62,899 nucleotides of DNA from an uncultured Clostridium sp. (GTDB taxonomy: Bacteria; Bacillota; Clostridia; TANB77; CAG-508). The stretch is from NCBI GenBank assembly GCA_930991035.1, contig CAKNRV010000005.1:1-62899 (forward strand), read 5' to 3'. Numbering within the stretch: the stretch's first letter is position 1; each line of letters opens with the position of its first letter. The notes below the pieces were generated by a model, which was not told where the DNA came from, did no database searches, and saw nothing but the letters and a program-made list of their open reading frames with translations. This document shows, piece by piece, positions 45,493-54,288 of this stretch. The position numbers were made by a program, and so were the translations under genes.

Positions 45493-45567
45493 CTATTTTT
45501 CTCTCCTTTCATTTGTTTTTCTTTGCTTTTTTAGCTTGTTATTTGTTTTTCTACGTTTCAGCTCCAT
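45493..45567 (-). CDS. 24-residue basic leader peptide
   Basis: AGGAGG 6 bp before the ATG, product MELKRRKTNNKLKKQRKTNE plus RREK, stop 3 bp before the prepilin-like gene's ATG. The next gene's ribosome binding site lies inside this ORF. A similar 30-residue basic ORF (62608-62700, overlapping the start) precedes the third prepilin-like gene, though without a clear ribosome binding site. Translational coupling is likely; a function for the peptide itself is unknown. Confidence 0.55.
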   Translation of the reverse strand: MELKRRKTNNKLKKQRKTNERREK

Positions 45568-45872
45568 TTAATACCTCCTTTTGTTTCTTTACTAGAAAAA
45601 CTTTTTATTCTTTATTAGTAGTTATTATAGTTAGTAAGTCTAACTATATTTCTTCTTCTTTTATTTTTTACTATTTTTCTAGTTTTATTCATTTTGTTAT
45701 TTTTTGTTATTGTGTTTTTTTGTTATTTATATAACAAATTATATTAGTATAATATTTTTGCGTACCATTAGTACGTATTGATTGTATACTAACTGTTATG
45801 TTTTTTCAATAGGTTTTTCTAATATTTTTTATGCATATTTTATTTTCGCTTATATAAATTCTTTTAGCACGC
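45568..45872. other. Intergenic with a possible prepilin-gene promoter
   Basis: Minus strand TTGAAA (45804-45809), 17-bp spacer, TACAAT (45781-45786). If active it would drive the 44014 gene independently of the upstream hairpin. An unsupported 25-codon basic ORF (MNKTRKIVKNKRRR) without a ribosome binding site also lies here. Confidence 0.45.
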
Positions 45873-45978
45873 AAAAAGGACAGACCATTTTGCAAAAGTT
45901 TTGTACAGATATTATTGCTATGCATAACTTGCATTATTTGCATAACTCTGTTTTCTACTTTTGCTAAACAGTCTATCC
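45873..45978 (-). terminator. Long terminator-like hairpin between leader ORF and DGR-type gene
   Basis: Minus strand: a 22-bp imperfect stem, GGATAGACTGTTTAGCAAAA to the left and GCAAAATGGTCTGTCC to the right, then TTTTTGCGTGC, around a loop of about 57 nt. The leader ORF translates through the whole left arm and stops at 45918 in the loop. It matches the hairpin at 8194-8259 in its ends and in the trailing TTTTTG and GCGTG. Confidence 0.65.
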
Positions 45979-46172
45979 TTTTTATTTATTACTGAATTTG
46001 AATTTATTTCACTATATATTTTTTCTATTATGTCTTCCTTATAGTCTGCTTTTAAAGATGTATCTTTTTTTAATACATCCTTTAATAATTTATAATATAG
46101 GCTTTGTATATATAATGCTTGTGTGTGTGTGTGTGCAGTCTCAAGGCTTTCGCCGTTTCTTAAGTTGTTCAT
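45918..46172 (-). CDS. Leader ORF with (CA)n tract, in frame
   Basis: 84 residues from the ATG at 46172, with AAAGGAG 8 bp upstream. The product begins MNNLRNGESLETAHTHTQAL, where AHTHT is encoded by a (CA)n run of about 7.5 units (46120-46135). A change of one unit shifts the frame and soon truncates it. The tail (KKDRLFSKSRKQSY) is encoded by the left arm of the hairpin at 45873-45978. No known family. Arrangement matches the (GA)n leader at 8.5 kb, here in the on state. Confidence 0.65.
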   Translation of the reverse strand: MNNLRNGESLETAHTHTQALYIQSLYYKLLKDVLKKDTSLKADYKEDIIEKIYSEINSNSVINKKDRLFSKSRKQSYANNASYA

Positions 46173-46433
46173 TTTATTTTTCTCCTTTGCTCTGATTTTC
46201 GTCACTTGTTCCTACTTTTCTTTACTTTTCCATTGCATTTTTATTTTACATTAAACTTTTTAATTTTGCAATACTATTTAGAAAAGATTTTTTTATAAAT
46301 TTTAGGGATAAGAATTTCTGTTCGCTATAATATATACTCGTCAAAGGAATTTAATTTTAAATTTTGTCTTCATAAATTTTATGTACTGGAAATTGATTAC
46401 CTTTTAAAATTTCTTTTAAGCAGTTTGGAACTA

Positions 46434-46559
46434 TATTATATATCTATTTTGGTAAAACTTAAATTCTTTGTCCTTTTTTCTTTTTTTACCTATATGTTTT
46501 GGTAACTCAATTATAACAATCTCCATTGCATCTGTCAATATTGCTTTTTTTGTTCTTAG
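46434..46559 (-). pseudogene. Remnant of an Rpn/PD-(D/E)XK nuclease-family transposase
   Basis: A short open frame reading KLRTKKAILTDAMEIVIIEL then PKHIGKKRKKDKEFKFY before a stop. LTDA-x-EI-x-IIELPK with the following lysine-rich stretch is characteristic of the Rpn (YhgA-like) family in Clostridia. Both the N-terminal nuclease part and the C terminus are missing, so it is a decayed fragment. Confidence 0.55.
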
Positions 46560-46585
46560 TTTCTATTTTAAAAATATTTTTTTGC

Positions 46586-46612
46586 CATAAAAAATTGGGG
46601 AAACTTCCCCAC
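46586..46612 (-). terminator. Terminator of the 46.6-kb small gene
   Basis: GGGGA-AGTT-TCCCC hairpin followed by AATTTTTTA on the minus strand. Confidence 0.65.
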
Positions 46613-46617
46613 ATTCT

Positions 46618-46830
46618 CTATTTCGTCATATTATTTATTTCTTTTGCCCTTTTCTTTTGTCTTTCTGGTGTAAGCCAAGCAAAATATGAAGAAACAAATT
46701 CTCCGTATTTTGTTACATCTTCTTCATTTTCATTTTTGTCTACATTTATCTTACCACTGCTACTTCCTACATTGTCCTGCTCTATTTCATTTTGCATAAT
46801 TTCATTATATTGTTTTTTATTTTTATCCAA
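46618..46830 (-). CDS. Small acidic hypothetical protein
   Basis: AGGAGG lies 8 bp before a TTG at 46830, the likeliest start (70 residues); a GTG overlapping the ribosome binding site is the longer choice. The N-terminal half is polar and acidic (KINVDKNENEEDVTK). The C-terminal half, YGEFVSSYFAWLTPERQKKRAKEIN, looks like a short conserved helix. A terminator follows. Not recognised. Confidence 0.55.
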   Translation of the reverse strand: MDKNKKQYNEIMQNEIEQDNVGSSSGKINVDKNENEEDVTKYGEFVSSYFAWLTPERQKKRAKEINNMTK

Positions 46831-47120
46831 AAAATGCACCTCCTAAATTTTATTGCTGTTTTTTATAAAAGTGGCTTTTGAAACAAATTTAAGAACAGTG
46901 CCTATATAAAATATTAAAAGTCTTTTTCTTTGTTATCAAAAAGCAATCTATAAAAACAGAATTATTTTTAGTCTGTGCATTTTTTTCTTTTCTAATTCTA
47001 TTAATTTTGTTTATTCTTCTATTTATTATACTATTGCTTAGTATTTTTGCCTAATATCAATTTTTTCAAATTGAAAAAACATAAATATATAATACATAAT
47101 TATATCCATAAAGTTGATAC

Positions 47121-47987
47121 TTACTCTATGCTAACCGCTTCTGCTACGCCATCTTGGTTATTATCTGCTACTACTTTATCAGCTATTTCTTTTATATCTG
47201 GTGAGCTATTTTCCATTGCTACTCCCATACCAGCATTTTCTATCATTAGCTTATCATTTACATTATCTCCAATGGCCATAATTTCATTTTGCTCAATGTC
47301 TAATTTACCTGCAAGCCATTTAATTGCATTCCATTTATCTACACCTTCACTGGTTATTTCTGTGTAATAGTATTCCAATGATACTTCTTCTGTACCAGAT
47401 TTAATTATTTTTCTTGTCATACGTGCTACGTCTAATACATCTATATTCTTTATTTCTCTAAACTTTTTTATTATACTATTGAAAATGATACTACTTTTAT
47501 CACTTATTGTAAATTTTAAAATATTTTCATTTTTTAAATCTTTTACATAATCATAAATATTGCTAACCAAATTTATTTTTGTTTTTTTACTATCTGGTTT
47601 ATTTGCATTTTCTTGATGGTAGAACAATACATTGTTTTCAAGTGTTTTTGCTATTACCATATTTTCTGTATATACATTATAGTAAATGCTGTTTTGCTCA
47701 CAAATTTGTATTATTTGCAAAGCTTTCTTTATATCTATAAATTTATCGTATATTATTTCACTTTTTTGTAAATCATATATTAAAGAACCATTTCCGCAAA
47801 TTACATATTTGCAATCTCCAATATCATTTGCAAAATTTTTAACTGAATTGCTTGACCTGCCAGACGATAATACTATTTCTGTTCCATTTTCTTGTGCTTG
47901 TTTTAAAGCTGCTTTATTTTTTTCTGAAATTTGACCATAAGAATTTAATAATGTCCCATCTAAGTCTATTGCTATTAACTTGTACAT
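47121..47987 (-). CDS. HAD-superfamily Cof-type phosphatase
   Basis: 288 residues. HAD motif I is IAIDLDGTLLNSYG, motif II LSSGRSS, and motif IV GDNVNDKLMIENAGMGVAM, with the IIB cap between. Cof-like enzymes dephosphorylate sugar phosphates, flavin or pyridoxal phosphates; the substrate cannot be told. Motif III Lys lies near KWNAIKWLAGKL. Isolated gene with AT-rich flanks. Confidence 0.9.
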   Translation of the reverse strand: MYKLIAIDLDGTLLNSYGQISEKNKAALKQAQENGTEIVLSSGRSSNSVKNFANDIGDCKYVICGNGSLIYDLQKSEIIYDKFIDIKKALQIIQICEQNSIYYNVYTENMVIAKTLENNVLFYHQENANKPDSKKTKINLVSNIYDYVKDLKNENILKFTISDKSSIIFNSIIKKFREIKNIDVLDVARMTRKIIKSGTEEVSLEYYYTEITSEGVDKWNAIKWLAGKLDIEQNEIMAIGDNVNDKLMIENAGMGVAMENSSPDIKEIADKVVADNNQDGVAEAVSIE

Positions 47988-48332
47988 AATTTATTTTGTA
48001 TGACTTATTTTTATCTTTGTAAATTAATTTTTGTTTTTAATTTTATGTTTATTTTATAATTATTAGAAATAAATTGCTTAAATGCTATTTTATATCTAAA
48101 TTAATTACATTTTTTAATAAACATATATAATACAAAGTATGTCATAAACTCCTTTCTTGATTTATTATTAATAGATTGGACATACATTATACCACTATAT
48201 TTTGTTTTTACAACATTTTCTCAAAAATTTCCAGTTTATTTTTAGAATTTTAGTGCATTCTATGTACTGTAAAGGTACTTAAATCTTTACTTAAAAAATT
48301 AAAAACTATCACATTCTAGGAGGTGAATGATA

Positions 48333-48533
48333 ATGGCATATTCAAACAGCAATACTAAAGTTGTTCCAGAAGCTAGAGAAGCTCTAGACAAATTCAAATA
48401 TGAGGTAGCTAGTGAAGTTGGTGTTAACTTAAAACAAGGATATAACGGAGATTTATCTTCAAGAGATGCAGGAAGAATAGGTGGACAAATGGTTAGAAAG
48501 TTAATTCAACAAGCTGAAAGCCAAATGAAATAG
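48333..48533 (+). CDS. Alpha/beta-type small acid-soluble spore protein
   Basis: 66 residues from the second ATG, set by AGGAGGTG 7 bp upstream. It coats spore DNA and protects it from UV and heat, and is digested at germination by GPR protease. The GPR site region KYEVASEVGV and the DNA-binding core LSSRDAGRIGGQMVRKLIQQAE are typical of the family. The lone plus-strand gene here; probably read by forespore sigma-G, whose promoter I did not try to assign. Clear proof of sporulation capacity. Confidence 0.95.
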   Translation: MAYSNSNTKVVPEAREALDKFKYEVASEVGVNLKQGYNGDLSSRDAGRIGGQMVRKLIQQAESQMK

Positions 48534-48683
48534 TTTTTGCGTAGGACTTTATATTAGCAATAAATATTAGTTTATTATTTAATTTATTTTTGTAAAATTA
48601 TTATTTAATTTGATTTTAAATTAAATTTATAATTAATTATACGTAAATTAATTAATATACTTATATATCTTGCTAAATCACGT

Positions 48684-48728
48684 AAAAAAGCAACCCTTTT
48701 AGATTAAGTTTTAAAAAGGTTGCTTTTA
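48684..48728. terminator. Bidirectional terminator between SASP and hpf
   Basis: AAAAAAGCAACC pairs with GGTTGCTTTT around an AT-rich loop; T runs on both strands suit the two converging genes. Confidence 0.7.
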
Positions 48729-48733
48729 TTTGC

Positions 48734-49264
48734 TTAAGCTTCTGGCTCAACTAGTCCAAAGTTCTTATTATCTTTTAGTCTATATATAACATTTGTTTTT
48801 CCTGTATCTACATCTATAAATGCTAAAAATCTGTTTTGTGGTTGTTCTTGTAATTTTAACTTTGCATCTTCTGGTGTCATTGGTTTTATATCATAGTATA
48901 AAACTTTTATAATTTCGTCAGTAACTTCAGTCTCATTTTGCATCATTTCATTTTTTACTCTAATTGATTCTGTCATATTTTGTTTATCTTTTTTAGTTTT
49001 CATTTTTCTAACTTGACCTTCTAATATGTCAATATCTTTATCAATTGATGCATACAAATCTTTATTAGCTGTAACAGCTCTAAAGTCTTCTGTATCTGCC
49101 TTGATATTCATTTCTGCAACTTTATCATTTCCCTCTGTTTTTATTGTTGCATAAACATCAAACTCTTTTCCAAAATATTTTACTAATCTTTCTGCCTTTT
49201 TTTCTATGTAGTCTTTGATTGCCTCTGTTGCTTCTAATTCTTTGCTTGTTATTTTTATATTCAT
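48734..49264 (-). CDS. hpf: Long-form ribosome hibernation promoting factor
   Basis: 176 residues from the ATG at 49264 (GGAGAG, 9 bp upstream). The N-terminal S30EA domain (MNIKITSKELEATEAIKDYIEKKAERL, about 1-95) binds the decoding centre. The C-terminal dimerisation domain (YDIKPMTPEDAKLKLQEQPQNRFLAFIDVDTGKTNVIYRLKDNKNFGLVEP, about 120-176) makes 100S ribosome dimers. The open frame continues upstream through a palindromic repeat but that part is noncoding. The paired Spo0A-box-like motif lies about 170 bp upstream of the start. Confidence 0.95.
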   Translation of the reverse strand: MNIKITSKELEATEAIKDYIEKKAERLVKYFGKEFDVYATIKTEGNDKVAEMNIKADTEDFRAVTANKDLYASIDKDIDILEGQVRKMKTKKDKQNMTESIRVKNEMMQNETEVTDEIIKVLYYDIKPMTPEDAKLKLQEQPQNRFLAFIDVDTGKTNVIYRLKDNKNFGLVEPEA

Positions 49265-49366
49265 AACTATTCTCTCCTTCCAATTTTTAATGTTCTTTAG
49301 TTTGAATGTACGTATATTATATATTGTATTTATTAAATTTTCAAGTGTTGGAGAAAAAATTTTTGA

Positions 49367-49432
49367 ACAATTGGGACACTCCTTTTTGTTCAAGTTTTTG
49401 AACGAAAAGGAGTGTCCCAAACGTTCAAGTTT
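49367..49432. repeat. Dispersed palindromic repeat, GGGACACTCC family, copy 2
   Basis: TTGAACAATTGGGACACTCC and GGAGTGTCCCAAACGTTCAA face each other around a TTTTTGTTCAAG loop, a near-perfect long hairpin. It sits in the leader region of hpf. Confidence 0.85.
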
Positions 49433-49435
49433 CCG

Positions 49436-49466
49436 TGTCGAATTATGTCGAACGATTTTTCTTGCA
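49436..49466 (+). repeat. Motif with paired Spo0A-box-like heptamers, copy 2
   Basis: TGTCGAATTATGTCGAACG: two perfect 0A boxes 10 bp apart, followed by ATTTTTCTTGCAA. It matches 327-357 over about 30 bp. Upstream of hpf, a gene expected to respond to entry into stationary phase. Confidence 0.5.
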
Positions 49467-49662
49467 AAATGTATACTTTTGTGGTTTAATAGATATTGTA
49501 ATTGCATTATGCGTTTCTTGGTATCATAAACTTTATCATCCATAATAGTTTGATCCTATAATATTAAATATCTATATTCACCCCTATAATAATAGTATTA
49601 GTATAAAAAATGAGAAAGGAGTTTTATTTACGTACGCATAAGGGCAATTATATCTTACGAAC

Positions 49663-49694
49663 ATAAAGGCAACTAATATTTTTATTAGTTGCCA
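49663..49694. terminator. Terminator after the 49.7-kb membrane protein
   Basis: GGCAACTAATA and TATTAGTTGCC stem, 20 bp after the stop of the minus-strand gene; T run on the plus side as well. Confidence 0.7.
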
Positions 49695-49714
49695 AATTTT
49701 TTCATTTGTATATT

Positions 49715-49960
49715 TCATTTCAATTCCTTTTTTATTGTATCTATTGCAAATGCACAAATTACGAAAAAAGCTGCAAAAAATAATGTTGATTTTAAAACAC
49801 TAGTACCTATGTAAAATAAATAAATGTTATGTACTGATTGATATATACAAAGTACAAATGCGCATAATAAAGATAGTACTAAGCAAAACTTAAGCCCACT
49901 GTAACATATTTTTAAAATAGATGGTTCTATTTTTTTGAAGTTTTCTATTATTAATTTCAT
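49715..49960 (-). CDS. Small two-helix membrane protein
   Basis: 81 residues with membrane helices at about 22-42 and 50-74. SVHNIYLFYIGTSVLKSTLFFAAFFVICAFAIDTIKKEL has the look of a conserved clostridial protein of unknown function (an IYxxxHxxYLFYIG-type block). GAGAGGAATG precedes the ATG. Own terminator. Confidence 0.65.
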   Translation of the reverse strand: MKLIIENFKKIEPSILKICYSGLKFCLVLSLLCAFVLCIYQSVHNIYLFYIGTSVLKSTLFFAAFFVICAFAIDTIKKELK

Positions 49961-50225
49961 AAATTCTCATTCCTCTCTTGTTTTTTACATTTATATTTTG
50001 TTCTAATTTCATAATGGTAAGTTTATATTTCCACACTTATGTATTTTTATTGCATAGATATTATTAAATTTTATATAAATAATTTATATAAAATCCGAGT
50101 TTTACGGTTTTTTATATATTTTAAAAGTTGTAGTAATTATCTTAAATCCAGCATATTATTATGTTAACATAAGTTTTGACTAAAATCAAATGTAAATTTT
50201 ACCATTTTATGCTTTATATTTGTCA

Positions 50226-50258
50226 AAAAAAAAGATTGTAAATTAAATTTACAATCTT
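50226..50258 (-). terminator. Terminator of rpsT
   Basis: AAGATTGTAAAT and ATTTACAATCTT stem followed by a T9 run on the minus strand. Confidence 0.9.
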
Positions 50259-50298
50259 AAAAATCAAAATAAAAAACTGTGCACAATCTTTTATTTTA

Positions 50299-50565
50299 CT
50301 ATGCATTAGCAGCATTTAATTTTTTAGCTAAGTTAGATTTTTTTCTTGCAGCTGTGTTTTTTACTATAACACCTTTTGTACAAGCTTGATCTATTTTTTT
50401 AGTAGCAACTGATAAAAGTTTTGTTGCTTCTTCTTTATTATTGCTTGCTAAAGCTTCTTCAAATCTTCTTATAGCTGTTTTGTATTCAGATTTTATCATA
50501 TTATTTCTTAGTGTTTTCTTTTCTATAACACCTACTCTTTTTATAGCTGATTTTATGTTTGGCAT
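50299..50565 (-). CDS. rpsT: 30S ribosomal protein S20
   Basis: 88 residues from the ATG at 50565 (AAAGGAGGTG, 8 bp upstream; [11 protein letters not shown]). Binds 16S rRNA early in small-subunit assembly. The helical-hairpin core [59 protein letters not shown] is complete. Strong own terminator indicates a single-gene unit. Confidence 0.97.
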   Translation of the reverse strand: MPNIKSAIKRVGVIEKKTLRNNMIKSEYKTAIRRFEEALASNNKEEATKLLSVATKKIDQACTKGVIVKNTAARKKSNLAKKLNAANA

Positions 50566-50728
50566 ATTTTGCACCTCCTTTTATGTCTCGTAAATTATAA
50601 CGTATATTATTGTATCACGAAAATAGCATTTTGGCAAGTCTTTTGAAAAAATTCATTTTTTTATGTAACTATCTTTTCAATATTACCAATGCTATACAAT
50701 GGTATATTAATAAGCCAATCTTCTTTTT

Positions 50729-50765
50729 AACTCCCACAAAAGTCAAATGACTTTTGTGGGAGTTA
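50729..50765. terminator. Strong hairpin downstream of gatB
   Basis: AACTCCCACAAAAGTCA pairs perfectly with TGACTTTTGTGGGAGTT (17 bp, 2-nt loop). No good T run on the minus strand, so it may act as an mRNA 3' stabiliser. Between it and gatB, TTTTCAAAGGACTTTTGTG is followed by a diverged copy, TTTTCAAAGGGGTTTTTGT. Confidence 0.55.
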
Positions 50766-50836
50766 TCACATTTTTCAAAGGACTTTTGTGCAAGCCTGCA
50801 TATTTTTCAAAGGGGTTTTTGTTGAAAATAAAATTT

Positions 50837-52282
50837 CTATTCTTTGCGCAACTGTTCTAAGAACATTTTGTTAAGCATTTGTGGGTTAGCTTTTCCTTTT
50901 GTCTCCTTCATTGCTTGTCCTACTAAAAATCCAAGTGCTCTATCCTTTCCTGCTTTATAGTCTGCTACTGATTGTGGATTATTGCTAAGTACTTTTTCTA
51001 CTACTTCTTTTATAGCACCCTCGTCAGAAATTTGTATCCATCCTTTTTCTTTAATTATATCTTCTGGGTCTCTAGGATTTTCAAATAGCTCTTCTACAAC
51101 TTTTTTGCCTATTGCAGAACTGATTGTACCTTTGTCTATTAGTTCAACTAATTTAGCTAGTTGCTCTGCTGTAAATGGTATTTGGTCTGGTTCCATTTCT
51201 TTTTCATTTAAAATTCTTGATACATCAGAAAGTAGCCAGTTTGCAACTGCTTTTGCATTTCCGCAGATTTTTTCTGCTGCTTCAAACATATTTGATAAAT
51301 ATTTTGAACTTGTTAAAAGTCTTGCATCTTTTTCTGATAATTTAAAGTCATTTAAATATCTTTCTTTTCTTTTTTCTGGCATTTCTGGTAAGCTATTTTT
51401 TATATTTTGTATATATTCTTCTGACAAGCGTATTGCGACTAAATCTGGCTCTGGAAAATATCTATAATCTTGTGCATCTTCTTTGTCTCTCATAGAAAAT
51501 GTTTTTCCAGAAACATCGTCCCATCTTAATGTTTCTTGCTCTATTGTTCCTCCCTGTTCTATAACTTCAACTTGTCTTTCTGCTTCGTATTCTATTGCTC
51601 TTGTTATAGCTCTAAAAGAGTTCATATTTTTCATTTCTGTTCTTGTTCCAAATTCTTGCGCGCCCTTTTTTCTTACTGAAACATTAACGTCTGCTCTAAA
51701 TGAACCTTCCTGCATCTTGCAGTCAGATACTTCTATATACTCTAATATTGATTTTAACTTTTTCAAGTATCTATCAACTTCTCCAACAGAACGCAAATCT
51801 GGTTCTGATACAATCTCTATTAAAGGTACACCTGCTCTATTTAAGTCAACTAAACTTCCTGCACCAAATTCATTATGGTTTAGTTTTCCTGCATCTTCCT
51901 CTATGTGAATTCTTGTAATTCCAATTTTCTTTGGATTTCCGTCATCGTCTTCTATTTCTATATATCCACCAACACAAAGTGGTTTATCATATTGTGATAT
52001 TTGATATGACTTTGGTAAGTCTGGGTAAAAATAGTTTTTTCTATCATTTTTGCTATTTCTTGAGATCTCGCAGTTGGTTGCAAGTCCTGCTCTTACTGCA
52101 TATTCTACTACTTTTTCATTTAGTACTGGTAATGTTCCTGGCATAGCCATACATATTGGGCATACGTGTGTATTTGGCTCTGCGCCAAAAGTTGTAGGAC
52201 ACGAACAGAATATTTTTGTTTTTGTAGAAAGCTCTGCGTGAACTTCAAGTCCCATTACCTTTTCAAAATCTGTATTTGACAT
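50837..52282 (-). CDS. gatB: Asp/Glu-tRNA amidotransferase subunit B
   Basis: Kinase/transamidase subunit of GatCAB, which converts misacylated Glu-tRNA-Gln or Asp-tRNA-Asn to the cognate form. The start is at the ATG giving MSNTDFEKVMGLEVHAEL (AAGGAGG), 481 residues. The zinc-binding motif FCSCPTTFGAEPNTHVCPICMAMPGTLP, the catalytic block ITRIHIEEDAGKL and the C-terminal YqeY-like tail domain are all visible. 13 bp after gatA in the gatC-gatA-gatB order. Confidence 0.97.
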   Translation of the reverse strand: MSNTDFEKVMGLEVHAELSTKTKIFCSCPTTFGAEPNTHVCPICMAMPGTLPVLNEKVVEYAVRAGLATNCEISRNSKNDRKNYFYPDLPKSYQISQYDKPLCVGGYIEIEDDDGNPKKIGITRIHIEEDAGKLNHNEFGAGSLVDLNRAGVPLIEIVSEPDLRSVGEVDRYLKKLKSILEYIEVSDCKMQEGSFRADVNVSVRKKGAQEFGTRTEMKNMNSFRAITRAIEYEAERQVEVIEQGGTIEQETLRWDDVSGKTFSMRDKEDAQDYRYFPEPDLVAIRLSEEYIQNIKNSLPEMPEKRKERYLNDFKLSEKDARLLTSSKYLSNMFEAAEKICGNAKAVANWLLSDVSRILNEKEMEPDQIPFTAEQLAKLVELIDKGTISSAIGKKVVEELFENPRDPEDIIKEKGWIQISDEGAIKEVVEKVLSNNPQSVADYKAGKDRALGFLVGQAMKETKGKANPQMLNKMFLEQLRKE

Positions 52283-52295
52283 TACTTTTCCTCCT

Positions 52296-53768
52296 TTATT
52301 TTTTGCACAAACTTGGTTGAAATTTATCTCTAAATCTATACTCCTGCTCAAACGTATACGCTGCATTTAGTATTGTTTCTTCCGCGAATCTATTTCCTAT
52401 TAGTTGCATTCCAATTGGCATTTGCTTGCTATCTACACCACAAGGAATAGAAATTCCTGGTAATCCTGCAATATTTACAGAAACTGTACAAATATCAGCC
52501 AAATACATTTCTAATGGGTTATTTGACCTTGTACCAATTTCAAATGCTACTGTTGGTGATGTTGGTGTAAGTAGTACATCATATTTTTCAAAAGCTTTTG
52601 CAAATTCTTTTTTTACCAAAGTACGAACTTGTTGAGCTTTTTTATAGTATGCATCATAATATCCAGAAGATAACACATAAGTACCAAGTATTATTCTTCT
52701 TTTTACTTCTGGTCCAAAACCTTCACTTCTTGAATTTCTATATAATTCTTTCAAGTTTGTAAAATGCTCTGTTCTATGACCGTATCTTATTCCATCAAAT
52801 CTTCCCAGGTTTGAGCTTGCTTCTGCACAAGCAATTATATAGTAAGTTGCTAATGAATACTTTGCTATATCCAAAGATATTTCTTCAACAGTTGCTCCTA
52901 ATTTTTTATATGTTTCTATTGCTTCTTCTAATTTTTCTTTTACTTCCGCATTAATTCCTTCTGCAAAAAATTCTTTAGGCACACCTATTTTTAAACCTTT
53001 TACATCATTTTTCAATGCTTTTGTATAATCCTTTTTCTCTATATCATAAGATGTTGAATCTTTTTCGTCGTGCCCAGCAATTATATTTAATAACATTGCT
53101 GCATCAGTTACATCTTTTGTAATTGGTCCTATTTGGTCTAATGATGACGCAAATGCTACTAGTCCATATCTTGAAACCAAGCCATAAGTTGGCTTTAAAC
53201 CTACTACACCACAGAATGATGCTGGTTGACGTATTGAGCCACCGGTATCACTTCCAAGCGCCCAAGGCACAAGTTTAGCTGCAACAGCTGCTGCACTTCC
53301 ACCAGAAGACCCACCTGGTACTGTATTTAAGTTCCAAGGGTTAGATGTTTTCTTAAAATATGAATACTCTGTTGATGCTCCCATTGCAAACTCATCCATA
53401 TTCATTTTTCCTAAATCTATTAGACCTTCTGAAAGTACTTTTTCTGTAACTGTTGCATTATATGGAGATACAAAGTCTTCCAACATTCTAGAACTACAAG
53501 TTGTTTTTATTCCTTTTGTACAAATATTGTCCTTTATACCTATTGGAATTCCTGCTAGTTCTGATTTTATCTCTCCGCTTTCTCTTTTTTTATCTATCTC
53601 TTTTGCCTGCTCTAAAGCTTCATCACATAATGTTGTAACAAAAGCTTTTACATCTTTTTCTTTTTCATTTATTCTATCTATGTATGCCTTAGTTATTTCT
53701 TCAGAAGTGAGCTCTTTATTTTTTATTTTCTCTTTAAGCTCGCTTACGGTTAAATTAGTAATATCCAC
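52296..53768 (-). CDS. gatA: Asp/Glu-tRNA amidotransferase subunit A
   Basis: Amidase-signature subunit releasing ammonia from glutamine. The catalytic Ser-cisSer-Lys triad is visible: Lys in [13 protein letters not shown] (about 78), the serines in [14 protein letters not shown] and [15 protein letters not shown]. 490 residues, full length. AAGGAGG precedes the ATG. Middle gene of gatCAB. Confidence 0.97.
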   Translation of the reverse strand: MDITNLTVSELKEKIKNKELTSEEITKAYIDRINEKEKDVKAFVTTLCDEALEQAKEIDKKRESGEIKSELAGIPIGIKDNICTKGIKTTCSSRMLEDFVSPYNATVTEKVLSEGLIDLGKMNMDEFAMGASTEYSYFKKTSNPWNLNTVPGGSSGGSAAAVAAKLVPWALGSDTGGSIRQPASFCGVVGLKPTYGLVSRYGLVAFASSLDQIGPITKDVTDAAMLLNIIAGHDEKDSTSYDIEKKDYTKALKNDVKGLKIGVPKEFFAEGINAEVKEKLEEAIETYKKLGATVEEISLDIAKYSLATYYIIACAEASSNLGRFDGIRYGHRTEHFTNLKELYRNSRSEGFGPEVKRRIILGTYVLSSGYYDAYYKKAQQVRTLVKKEFAKAFEKYDVLLTPTSPTVAFEIGTRSNNPLEMYLADICTVSVNIAGLPGISIPCGVDSKQMPIGMQLIGNRFAEETILNAAYTFEQEYRFRDKFQPSLCKK

Positions 53769-53800
53769 TTGAAATTTCCTCCTTGTAAAATTATGTTGTT

Positions 53801-54091
53801 TTATTCAATTACTTTTGGTATCTTAAACATATTTCTTTCTTGCTCCTTAGCATTTTGAAGTAAAGCTTTGTTATCTTCAAAAACTTTTACATCGTCTTTT
53901 CTAAATACATTAAACTTGTCCGCTTCTCCAATTGTTTCTTCTAGTCCTTCTGTATTTGCATTGTTAACTATATCAGCAAAGTTTAATATATCTTGTAAAT
54001 TTGCTAAATAGTTATCTATTTCGTCGTCTTTAATTTCTAAGTCTGCAAGTCTTGCTATATGCAATAACTCTTCTTTACTAACGCTTGCCAT
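53801..54091 (-). CDS. gatC: Asp/Glu-tRNA amidotransferase subunit C
   Basis: Small belt subunit wrapping GatA and GatB. 96 residues from the ATG at 54091 ([30 protein letters not shown]). [27 protein letters not shown] and the C-terminal RKDDVKVF are typical. First gene of the operon. Together with gltX this indicates the indirect pathway to Gln-tRNA-Gln. Confidence 0.94.
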   Translation of the reverse strand: MASVSKEELLHIARLADLEIKDDEIDNYLANLQDILNFADIVNNANTEGLEETIGEADKFNVFRKDDVKVFEDNKALLQNAKEQERNMFKIPKVIE

Positions 54092-54165
54092 ATTATCATT
54101 CCTTCCTGATTCAATATGTACAATTATATATGCTTTTTCCAAAAATTACAAGTGGTTTATGGCAG

Positions 54166-54204
54166 AAAAACAGGACAAAAGAAGGTTTTTCTTTTGTCCT
54201 GCTT
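54166..54204 (-). terminator. Terminator of the Gly-rich membrane protein gene
   Basis: CAGGACAAAAG and CTTTTGTCCTG stem followed by TTTTTC on the minus strand, between that gene and gatC. Confidence 0.75.
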
Positions 54205-54288
54205 AAGTTGGATTAGAGTGATTGATTGTTGACATTCTCATAACTAATCACTTTTGTTGATATTATTTTATTTAAGTACTGTTCATAT

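Noticed and set aside
49265..49543. N-terminal extension of hpf
   Set aside because: The extra 93 codons run through the palindromic repeat and the paired 0A-box motif; the family N terminus and ribosome binding site fix the start at 49264.
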